Under the pieces are notes generated by a model that did not search any database, was not told the DNA's origin, and saw only the letters and a list, made by a program, of their open reading frames with translations. From Betaproteobacteria bacterium (lineage in GTDB: Bacteria > Pseudomonadota > Gammaproteobacteria > Burkholderiales > Thiobacillaceae): a stretch of 20,733 nucleotides of DNA. The DNA is taken from assembly GCA_016873905.1 (NCBI GenBank), contig VGVU01000011.1:1-20733 (forward strand), read 5' to 3'. Below are positions 7,777 through 14,383 of this stretch, piece by piece (the stretch's first letter is position 1; the number at the start of each line of letters is the position of its first letter). Made by a program: the position numbers and the translations under genes.

Positions 7777-9630
7777 ATGTCAAAAGTCCAAGTTACCGAA
7801 CTCGTCCTGCGCGACGGCCATCAGTCTCTCATCGCAACCCGCCTGCGCCTGGCCGACATGCTGCCCATCTGCCCACGCCTGGATCAGGTGGGCTTCTGGT
7901 CGCTGGAGGCCTGGGGCGGCGCCACCTTCGATGCCTGCGTACGCTTTCTGAAAGAAGACCCGTGGGAGCGTCTGCGCAAACTGCGCCAGGCCCTGCCCAA
8001 CTCGCGCATCCAGATGCTGTTGCGCGGCCAGAATCTGCTCGGTTACCGCCATTACCCCGACGATGTCGTACGCGCCTTCGTGCAAAAGTCGGCGGACAAC
8101 GGCGTCGATGTGTTCCGCGTCTTCGACGCCATGAACGATGTGCGCAATATGCGCGTCTCCATCGAGGCCGTGAAGGCCGCGGGTAAACACGCCGAGGGCA
8201 CCCTCTCCTACACCATCAGCCCAGTGCACAACATCGAATATTTCGTGGCCATGGCCAAGGAACTCGAGACCATGGGCTGCGACACCCTGGCCATCAAAGA
8301 CATGGCCGGTCTGCTCACGCCCTACGCCACGGTCGATCTGGTCAAGGCCCTCAAGGCCTCCGTATCCATGCCCATCCACATCCACAGCCATGCCACCGCA
8401 GGGCTCGCCAGCATGGCGCAGATGAAGGGGATTGAGGCTGGCGCGCTCATCATTGACACCTGTCTGTCCGCCTTTTCTGAAGGCGCCAGCCACCCCACGA
8501 CCGAAAGCATGGTCGCCGCTCTGGCGGGCAGCGAATATGACACCGGCCTCAGCCTGCCCCTGCTGCAGGAGATCACCGCCTATTTCACCGAAGTGCGCAA
8601 AAAATACTGGCAGTTCGAGATGAAGGCCAACCCGGTCGATACCCGCATCCTGGTCTCACAAGTGCCGGGCGGCATGATCTCCAACCTGTCCAACCAACTT
8701 AAAGAACAAAACGCGCTGGACAAGATGGATCAGGTCATGGCCGAAATCCCCCGCGTACGCGCCGACCTGGGTTTTCCGCCACTCGTCACGCCGACCTCGC
8801 AGATCGTCGGCACCCAGGCCGTACTCAATGTGCTCACCGGCGGCCGCTACAAGTCCGTCACCAACGAGGTCAAAAACTACCTGCTCGGCCGCTATGGTGC
8901 GGCCCCCGGTGCCGTCAATGAAGAGGTCAAAAAGCTTGCTGTCGGCGATCAGGAGGTCATCACCTGCCGTCCGGCGGATCTCTTGTCAGACGAGCTCGAC
9001 CGTCTGCGCAGCGAGGCCGAAGGTCTGGTGAAATCGGATGAAGATGTACTGACTTACGCCATGTTCCCGGATCTTGGCCGCAGTTTCCTGCAAGAACGGG
9101 CGGCCGGCACACTCACCCCAGAAACCCTGTTGCCGCCGGATTCACGCGAGGCCATGGCCTGCCCGGCGGTGTACGCGCCCTCTGAATTCAATGTCACCCT
9201 GCACGGCGAGACCTTCCACATCAAGATCAAGGGCACCGGCCGTGACAAGGACAACGAACGCCCCTTCTATGTGCATGTCGATGGCGTTGCCGAAGAGGTC
9301 CTGCTCAAATCCCTGGATGAAATTGAGGTCACGCCCTCTGCCTCCACCCGCAAAACGGGCTCCAAGAGCGGCGCTTCCAAGGAGGCCTCGGCGCGGCCGC
9401 GCCCGACCCATGCGGGTTGTGTCACCACCGCCATGCCCGGCAGCATCGTTGAGGTCAAGGTCAAGGCCGGTGACAAGGTCAAGGCCGGCGATGGCGTCCT
9501 GGTCATCGAGGCCATGAAGATGGAAAACGAGATCCAGTCCGCCGTCAGCGGGACCGTGGTGGGCGTCCATGTAGCCAAGGGTGACGCTGTCACTCCGGAC
9601 CAGGTGCTGGTCGAGATTCAACCCGAGTAA
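7777..9630 (+). CDS. pycB: Carboxyltransferase and biotin carrier subunit (pyruvate carboxylase B / OadA-like)
   Basis: The 617-residue protein joins a TIM-barrel carboxyltransferase to a C-terminal biotinyl domain. The N-terminal part has LRDGHQSLIATR, FDAMNDVRN, LAIKDMAG with the likely carbamylated Lys174, and HIHSHATAGLA with metal-binding histidines. A Ser/Lys/Ala-rich linker at about 508-535 leads to the biotin site Lys581 in EAMKMEN. The same architecture occurs in the alpha subunit of the sodium-pumping oxaloacetate decarboxylase. No oadB or oadG gene lies nearby and a biotin carboxylase gene precedes it, so an ATP-driven pyruvate carboxylase making oxaloacetate is the likelier role. 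The ATG is 12 bases after the previous stop. Confidence 0.85.
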   Translation: MSKVQVTELVLRDGHQSLIATRLRLADMLPICPRLDQVGFWSLEAWGGATFDACVRFLKEDPWERLRKLRQALPNSRIQMLLRGQNLLGYRHYPDDVVRAFVQKSADNGVDVFRVFDAMNDVRNMRVSIEAVKAAGKHAEGTLSYTISPVHNIEYFVAMAKELETMGCDTLAIKDMAGLLTPYATVDLVKALKASVSMPIHIHSHATAGLASMAQMKGIEAGALIIDTCLSAFSEGASHPTTESMVAALAGSEYDTGLSLPLLQEITAYFTEVRKKYWQFEMKANPVDTRILVSQVPGGMISNLSNQLKEQNALDKMDQVMAEIPRVRADLGFPPLVTPTSQIVGTQAVLNVLTGGRYKSVTNEVKNYLLGRYGAAPGAVNEEVKKLAVGDQEVITCRPADLLSDELDRLRSEAEGLVKSDEDVLTYAMFPDLGRSFLQERAAGTLTPETLLPPDSREAMACPAVYAPSEFNVTLHGETFHIKIKGTGRDKDNERPFYVHVDGVAEEVLLKSLDEIEVTPSASTRKTGSKSGASKEASARPRPTHAGCVTTAMPGSIVEVKVKAGDKVKAGDGVLVIEAMKMENEIQSAVSGTVVGVHVAKGDAVTPDQVLVEIQPE

Positions 9631-9636
9631 GCCGGC

Positions 9637-10224
9637 TTGCAACTCGTCCTGGCCTCCACCTCACCCTACCGCCGCGAACTGCTCGCCCGCCTGGGCGTAC
9701 CGTTTGCGACTGTCGCACCGGAGGTGGACGAGACCCCGCACCCGGGCGAATCGCCCGCTGCCACAGCGGAACGCCTGTCGCTCGCCAAGGCGCGCGCCGT
9801 AGCCCAACAGTTCCCCGACGCGCTGATCATTGGTTCAGATCAGGTGGCCCTGCTCGAAGGTCAGCAGCTCGGGAAACCCGGCACGCACGACAAGGCCGTT
9901 GCCCAGTTGCAATCCATGCGCGGCAAGGCCCTGGAGTTTCACACCGCCCTGACCCTGCTCAACGCCCGCAGCGGCTCAACGCAAACGGCCACCGTGCTGG
10001 TACGACTGGTGATGCGCGACTACAGCGATGCGCAGATCGAGGCCTATCTCAGAAAAGACCAGCCCTACAACTGTTGCGGTTCAGCCAAGAGCGAATCGCT
10101 TGGAATCGGCCTGATTGCCCGTTTCGAGACCGAAGATCCCACCGCCCTGGTCGGCCTGCCGCTCATCAAGCTCACCGAAATGCTGGCCCGCGAAGGCCTG
10201 GATGTATTGACCTGGCCCGACTGA
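9637..10224 (+). CDS. yceF: Maf-type nucleotide pyrophosphatase, YceF subfamily (7-methyl-GTP)
   Basis: YceF-type Maf proteins hydrolyse 7-methyl-GTP and are thought to cleanse the nucleotide pool. The 195 residues match E. coli YceF (194). Diagnostic blocks are LASTSPYRRELL, APEVDETP, IGSDQVALLEG, a CCGSAKSESLGIGL segment and DPTALVGLPLIKL, which follow YceF rather than the dTTP/UTP-type Maf YhdE. The start is a TTG six bases after the pycB stop; the next in-frame starts would remove the N-terminal LASTSP motif. In E. coli yceF lies next to yceD; here the two carboxylase genes separate them. It is probably cotranscribed with pycB and the following methyltransferase gene. Confidence 0.93.
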   Translation: MQLVLASTSPYRRELLARLGVPFATVAPEVDETPHPGESPAATAERLSLAKARAVAQQFPDALIIGSDQVALLEGQQLGKPGTHDKAVAQLQSMRGKALEFHTALTLLNARSGSTQTATVLVRLVMRDYSDAQIEAYLRKDQPYNCCGSAKSESLGIGLIARFETEDPTALVGLPLIKLTEMLAREGLDVLTWPD

Positions 10225-10225
10225 G

Positions 10226-10945
10226 ATGGCCGGTGTGCTGTATCTGATCCCAACCCCGTTGGGCCCAACCCCGCTGGATAGCGTCCTGCCGGCCGAGACC
10301 CTGCGCATCACCACCCAGCTCAGCCATTTCATCGTCGAAAACGCCAAAACCGCACGCGCCTTCCTGAAACAGACCGGCACAATCCTGCCGCTGCAACAAC
10401 TGGATCTCCGGGAACTCAACGAACACACCCCGGCTGCCGCGCTCAAAGAACTGCTCGCCCCCCTCCTCGCCGGCCAGGATGTCGGTCTGCTCTCCGAGGC
10501 GGGCTGCCCCGCCATCGCCGACCCCGGTGCGCCGTTGGTACGGCTCGCGCATGAACATGGCATTACAGTGCGGCCTCTGGTCGGCCCCTCCTCCATCCTG
10601 CTCGCCCTGATGGCATCCGGCCTGATCGGCCAGCGCTTCGCCTTCCACGGCTACCTGCCCACCAAGCCCGAGGCACGCATCGCCGCAATCAAGGATCTGG
10701 AACAACGCGCCACGCGCGATGACGCCGCCCAGGCATTCATTGAAACCCCTTATCGCAACGGGGCCATGCTGGAAACCTTGCGGTCCACCTGCCGCCCAGA
10801 CACCTGGTGCACGGTTGCCTGCGACCTGACCCTGACCAGCGAGTGGCTACGGACCTTTCGCATGGCAGACATCATGAATCCGCTTCCGGACCTCAACAAG
10901 CGGCCCTGTGTATTCATCATTTATCGCCAGGGCCGCCGTCCCTGA
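10226..10945 (+). CDS. RsmI-like SAM-dependent methyltransferase, substrate unknown
   Basis: The 239 residues belong to the tetrapyrrole-methylase (SAM-dependent) superfamily. Visible landmarks are LYLIPTPLG near the N-terminus, LLSEAGCPAIADPGAPLVRLA around 90-110, VGPSSILLALMASGL and FHGYLP. These correspond to parts of RsmI (16S rRNA C1402 2'-O-methyltransferase). However, the AEDTR block of true RsmI is replaced by VENAKTAR, and the protein is some 45 residues shorter, lacking the C-terminal extension. It is therefore a paralogue, not RsmI itself. The ATG begins one base after the yceF stop, so translation is likely coupled. I do not know the substrate; RNA, or another small molecule, are both possible. 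Confidence 0.8.
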   Translation: MAGVLYLIPTPLGPTPLDSVLPAETLRITTQLSHFIVENAKTARAFLKQTGTILPLQQLDLRELNEHTPAAALKELLAPLLAGQDVGLLSEAGCPAIADPGAPLVRLAHEHGITVRPLVGPSSILLALMASGLIGQRFAFHGYLPTKPEARIAAIKDLEQRATRDDAAQAFIETPYRNGAMLETLRSTCRPDTWCTVACDLTLTSEWLRTFRMADIMNPLPDLNKRPCVFIIYRQGRRP

Positions 10946-11026
10946 ACAGGCCGGGCCGCAAAACCAGGCCACGCCGGCACGACTGAAACCTGCTCCACCC
11001 TTCTCCACCCGGCACTCTTTGCCCTT

Positions 11027-11032
11027 TATACT
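11027..11032 (+). promoter_or_regulatory. Possible -10 element before the DUF2946-like gene
   Basis: TATACT ends only eight bases before the ATG at 11041, matching TATAAT at 5 of 6 positions. No convincing -35 hexamer lies 16-18 bases upstream, and no Zur-like palindrome is seen in the 95-base gap. If used, transcription would begin practically at the start codon, which also lacks a Shine-Dalgarno sequence. Confidence 0.3.
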
Positions 11033-11040
11033 CACACGCC

Positions 11041-11364
11041 ATGCAAGTGACGAAATTCCGTGTATGGCTGTTTTCCCTGATGCTGGTGTGCTTCCAGCAA
11101 CTGGGTTTCGCGCACGCCATTACCCATTTCACGTGTACCCATTTCACGGAACATTCGCACGCCTCCACCCAGGAGGCCGACCACGCCGATGCCGTCTGTG
11201 AACTGTGCGAATTACACGCCCAGACCGGAACCGGCCTGTTGCCGCAGTTGCCGCGGTGGGCACCGGTCAGCACCGCGCCGACCTATCTCGCGCCCGCCCC
11301 CCAACCCTGCTTAACCCGCTTCAGCCGGCGCTATCACAGCCGCGCCCCACCCGTTCTCGCCTGA
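11041..11364 (+). CDS. Small exported Cys/His protein, DUF2946-like
   Basis: This 107-residue protein has a signal peptide of about 26 residues (hydrophobic WLFSLMLVCFQQLGF, then AHA). The mature part starts with a His/Cys-rich stretch: THFTC followed by THFTE, then HSH, and a CELCELH motif at 53-59. The end, RRYHSRAPP, resembles the tail of DUF2946 proteins, which carry a CxxC motif and often lie beside metal-uptake genes. The role is unknown; binding or sensing a metal in the periplasm is an inference. A 13-base direct repeat with a 15-base period (11121-11148) produces the two THFT units. It precedes the porin-like gene on the same strand, and no ribosome binding site is visible. Confidence 0.6.
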   Translation: MQVTKFRVWLFSLMLVCFQQLGFAHAITHFTCTHFTEHSHASTQEADHADAVCELCELHAQTGTGLLPQLPRWAPVSTAPTYLAPAPQPCLTRFSRRYHSRAPPVLA

Positions 11365-11433
11365 CCCTCCCCGTTCCTGTCCCGTTGTGCGCCTATGCGT
11401 AACGGATTGCTCTGGTCATTTTCGAGAAAACTG

Positions 11434-12657
11434 ATGTCTACTTTGTCTTATTCCGCCTGCCGCCCGCGCAGCGGTCAACGCCCGTCCACCCTGCTTTTGG
11501 CCCTGAGCACCGCCATGGCCAGCAGTTTGTGCATCGCCCCGGCTCTCGCTGGAGGGCACACCATAACCCCGGAAGTCTCTTTTACCCTGCAAGCCTTGTA
11601 CGCCGACATGGCGGCCGGCGAACGCCATATCTCCGGTTTTTTGCCCGAGGGACACGCCCACGGCTGCAACCCGGAAAAACTCTGTCTTGACCACAGCGAG
11701 TTCGGGCTGGCCGCCAACCTGACCCCGACCCTGCGCGCATCCGGCAGCGTGATCTTTGTCGATGCCGAAGACAAGGGCGAGGTCGAAGAACTTTGGCTGC
11801 AACAGGTCGGCGTCCTGCCCGGCGTCAGCCTTAAGGCCGGCCGCTTCTTGAGCGAGCTGGGCTACGCCAACAGTCAACACCCGCACGCCCGGGACTTTGT
11901 CGGCAGCAGCCTGATGAACTCGGTATTGAGCGGCTCGCACCTGATCCACGATGGCGTGCAAATGAAATGGCTGGCACCCACCGAGCGCTTTGTCGAGGTC
12001 AACGCAGAATTGGCCAAGAAATCGGATAACAGCCCAAAGGCCTGGAGCCTGGGCGCGCATCTGGGCGATGATCTCGGCACCAGCCACGCGTGGCGGGCGG
12101 GCCTCACCTACCTGCACGCCAAACCCGTCAATCGCGCAGGGCATGTTGACGATAGCAATGAGGTAGAAGCTCATACAACTTTCACCGGCACCAGTAAAAC
12201 CTGGGTGGCCGATGTCCTCTGGAAATGGGCGCCGGACGGCAACAGCAAGGAACGTCATCTCAAACTGCAGGCTGAATACTTCCACCGCACCCAGGATGGC
12301 CAACTCACCTGTGAAGATAACCGCGCAGATAACGGCGCTTGCACCGGCACCACCAGCGCCTTCCGTAGCAAGCAATCCGGCGGATACGCCCAGGCGGTGT
12401 ATCAGTTCATGCCGCGCTGGCAGGTCGGTGTGCGTTATGAACGGCTCGACAGCGGCACGCTCGATTTTTCCTTGCCCATCGAGCTGGCGGCCTATAAGCC
12501 CTCGCGGCACAGCGTCATGCTTAATTTCAGCCCCAGCGAGATGAGCAACCTGCGCCTGCAATACAACCGCGATACCTCGATGCAGGGCGCACCGGATGAC
12601 CAATGGCTGCTCCAGTATGTGCAGAGCTTTGGTGCCCACGGCGCCCACCGCTTCTAA
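11434..12657 (+). CDS. Outer-membrane porin-like protein, probable zinc-locus type
   Basis: The 407-residue product has a signal peptide ending ALA at about residue 39, alternating beta-strand-like segments and a C-terminal phenylalanine, the usual mark of an outer-membrane barrel. The block KAGRFLSELGYANSQHPHARDF and DGVQMKWLAPTERFVEV resemble phosphate-selective-porin-like proteins that often neighbour zinc ABC transporters. A putative metal motif lies just inside the mature N-terminus: His74, His76, Cys78, Cys84 and His87. A second cysteine pair lies in the TCEDNRADNGACTG segment. An ATG at 11395 would add 13 residues but has no ribosome site; the ATG at 11434 has a weak GAGA seven bases upstream. 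Transport of a metal or metal complex is inferred from context. Confidence 0.7.
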   Translation: MSTLSYSACRPRSGQRPSTLLLALSTAMASSLCIAPALAGGHTITPEVSFTLQALYADMAAGERHISGFLPEGHAHGCNPEKLCLDHSEFGLAANLTPTLRASGSVIFVDAEDKGEVEELWLQQVGVLPGVSLKAGRFLSELGYANSQHPHARDFVGSSLMNSVLSGSHLIHDGVQMKWLAPTERFVEVNAELAKKSDNSPKAWSLGAHLGDDLGTSHAWRAGLTYLHAKPVNRAGHVDDSNEVEAHTTFTGTSKTWVADVLWKWAPDGNSKERHLKLQAEYFHRTQDGQLTCEDNRADNGACTGTTSAFRSKQSGGYAQAVYQFMPRWQVGVRYERLDSGTLDFSLPIELAAYKPSRHSVMLNFSPSEMSNLRLQYNRDTSMQGAPDDQWLLQYVQSFGAHGAHRF

Positions 12658-12666
12658 GCCCTGTCT

Positions 12667-12690
12667 CCATCCTGCCGCTGGGCGGGATGG
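12667..12690 (+). other. Strong RNA stem-loop between porin and substrate-binding protein genes
   Basis: CCATCCTGCC (12667-12676) and GGCGGGATGG (12681-12690) pair over all ten positions, with a single G-U wobble, around a GCTG tetraloop. It starts ten bases after the porin stop codon. No T-run follows, so it is not a typical terminator. The downstream gene's Shine-Dalgarno site begins seven bases beyond the stem. A role in shielding the porin mRNA 3' end or in setting relative expression of the two genes is possible. Confidence 0.6.
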
Positions 12691-12707
12691 CACCTTTGGA
12701 GAGTGTT

Positions 12708-13601
12708 ATGCGTTTTCTGATCATCCTGAATTTGGCATTGCTGTTGGGCCTGACCCCGGCGCATGCGAAATTGACCGTCCTGGCCTGCGAGCCGGAATGG
12801 GCGAGCCTGGTGGCCGAACTCGGCGGGGCGCAAGTGAGCGTCAGCAGCGCCACCCACGCGCGCCAGGACCCGCATCATATTGAGGCGCGCCCGTCCTTGC
12901 TCGCGCAGGCGCGGCGGGCCGACCTGTTGGTGTGCACCGGGGCGGAGCTGGAGGCAGGCTGGTTGCCGCTGTTGCAGCGCGAGTCGGGCAATCCGGCCAT
13001 CCAGGTCGGCACCCCGGGTTATTTTGAGGCCGCAGCGTTTGTCACCCTGCTCGACAAACCCCAACCCGGTCAGCATTTAGCCGGCCATGTGCATACCGCT
13101 GGTAATCCGCACCTGCATCTCAACCCCCACAATCTGGTGCCTATTGCCCGCGCCTTGAGCCAGCGGCTGCAACAACTGGACCCCACCCAGGCCGCCTTTT
13201 ATCGCGAGAAGGGCACTGATTTTCTGGCCCGCTGGCAAGCCGCCATCAGCAAATGGGAGCAACAGGCGGCCCCTTTGCGGGGCCGGAATGTCGTCGTGCA
13301 ACACGGCAGCCTGGCCTATTTGCTGCGCTGGATCGGCCTGCAGGTTGTCGCCGATCTGGAGCCGATACCCGGCGTGGAACCGTCGGTGAACCACCTGACC
13401 AGCCTCGCCAGCAGCCTGCGTCCCGGCGCGGCCATCGCCATTCTGCGCACCCCGTATCAGGCGGCCCGGCCGGCGGAATGGTTAGCCAGCCGTAGCCAGA
13501 TTCCGGTGCATGTTCTTCCCTACACGGTGGGCGGGAATACCGCGGCAAAGGATTTGTTTGGCCTCTTCGACAGCAGCCTGCGGGTGCTGACAGCCCCATG
13601 A
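12708..13601 (+). CDS. Zinc/metal ABC transporter substrate-binding protein
   Basis: This cluster A-I (TroA/ZnuA-like) protein captures a divalent metal in the periplasm and hands it to the permease. The 297 residues start with a 20-residue signal peptide ending AHA. Likely ligands are His57 in QDPHHIEARPS, His135 or His137 in GNPHLHLNP, the histidine in VVVQHGS, and an acidic residue in YTVGGN...DLFGLFD near the C-terminus. The long His-rich loop of E. coli ZnuA is absent. The ATG at 12708 is chosen because GGAG lies six bases upstream and a signal peptide follows at once; the frame is open further upstream without either. It overlaps the permease start by four bases (ATGA). Zinc is more likely than manganese, but this is inference. 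Confidence 0.88.
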   Translation: MRFLIILNLALLLGLTPAHAKLTVLACEPEWASLVAELGGAQVSVSSATHARQDPHHIEARPSLLAQARRADLLVCTGAELEAGWLPLLQRESGNPAIQVGTPGYFEAAAFVTLLDKPQPGQHLAGHVHTAGNPHLHLNPHNLVPIARALSQRLQQLDPTQAAFYREKGTDFLARWQAAISKWEQQAAPLRGRNVVVQHGSLAYLLRWIGLQVVADLEPIPGVEPSVNHLTSLASSLRPGAAIAILRTPYQAARPAEWLASRSQIPVHVLPYTVGGNTAAKDLFGLFDSSLRVLTAP

Positions 13602-14383
13602 TGTTGGACCTCAATCGTCCCGAGTGGGTCTTTCTGCCGGCCGCGCTGGCAGGTCTGTTGGTCCTGGCCAGTCATGTCCCTCTGGGACGCCAGGTCTTGC
13701 AACGGGGCATCGTGTTTCTCGACCTCGCCATCGCCCAGCTCGCTGCAGTCGGTGCGCTGCTGGTACAACAAGCCGTTCCCGGCGCGGCCAGCGGCTGGGT
13801 TGCGGCGGGCGGGTTGCTGGTCGCCTTGCTGGGAGCGGCCTTTTTACACGCCATGGAACGCCATGCGCCCGAGCGGCAAGAGGCGTTGATCGGGGTTGTG
13901 TTCATTAGCGTGGCCAGTTTCACCCTGGTGCTCGTCAGCCATGACCCGCACGGCGGCGAACATCTACAGACCCTGTTGGGCGGGCAAATCCTGTGGACGC
14001 GGCTGGAAGATTTATGGCTCCTGGGGCTGGTGGCGGTCCTCGTCGGCCTGCTACGCTGGCTCAGCCCAGACGCCTTTCAGCGCTATTTCTACGCCCTGTT
14101 TGCCATCGCCATCACCGCCTCGGTACAGATCATCGGTGTGTATTTAGTCTTTGCCTGCCTGATCATTCCGGCGCTAGCAACGCTGGGTCAGACCCGTGCG
14201 GCGCATCGCCAGGCGTGGGGGCTGGGTGCCCTTGGGGTGTTGACCGGTCTCCTCATCTCCGTGCGCTGGGATTGGCCAGCCGGTGCCGCGATGGTGTTGG
14301 CCATGGCGGGCTGGGCTGCGGTGTATTGGGCCCTGCACATTGACCCAGCGCGAGATCAGGAAAACACCCCAGTCGACAAATAA
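13598..14383 (+). CDS. Metal ABC transporter permease (ABC-3 family)
   Basis: The 261-residue, very hydrophobic protein has about seven to eight membrane segments and belongs to the ZnuB/TroC-type permeases of the inner membrane. Typical blocks are RGIVFLDLAIAQLAAVG in the first third and SVQIIGVYLVFACLIIPALATLG near residues 175-200. It starts at an ATG inside the stop of the substrate-binding gene (ATGA overlap), a sign of translational coupling. The ATPase gene that normally completes such a set is missing here. Its 3' end overlaps the convergent cysM gene by 28 bases. No terminator is visible. Confidence 0.88.
   Translation: MMLDLNRPEWVFLPAALAGLLVLASHVPLGRQVLQRGIVFLDLAIAQLAAVGALLVQQAVPGAASGWVAAGGLLVALLGAAFLHAMERHAPERQEALIGVVFISVASFTLVLVSHDPHGGEHLQTLLGGQILWTRLEDLWLLGLVAVLVGLLRWLSPDAFQRYFYALFAIAITASVQIIGVYLVFACLIIPALATLGQTRAAHRQAWGLGALGVLTGLLISVRWDWPAGAAMVLAMAGWAAVYWALHIDPARDQENTPVDK

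Noticed and set aside
7777..9630. Sodium-pumping oxaloacetate decarboxylase alpha subunit
   Set aside because: The domain layout fits, but no beta or gamma subunit gene is nearby and a biotin carboxylase gene directly precedes it, so two-subunit pyruvate carboxylase is preferred, not proven.
10946..11040. Terminator or Zur site in the gap before the DUF2946-like gene
   Set aside because: No hairpin with T-tract and no Zur-like palindrome found; only a possible -10 hexamer is visible.
11385..11404. Imperfect inverted repeat GTTGTGC...GCGTAAC as a Zur operator before the porin-like gene
   Set aside because: Only a few symmetric positions match and the AT-rich TATAAT-like core of known Zur sites is missing.
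11416..12693. A 425-codon minus-strand frame opposite the porin-like gene
   Set aside because: No signal peptide, motif or ribosome site; the plus-strand frame has a signal peptide, barrel-like pattern and terminal Phe.
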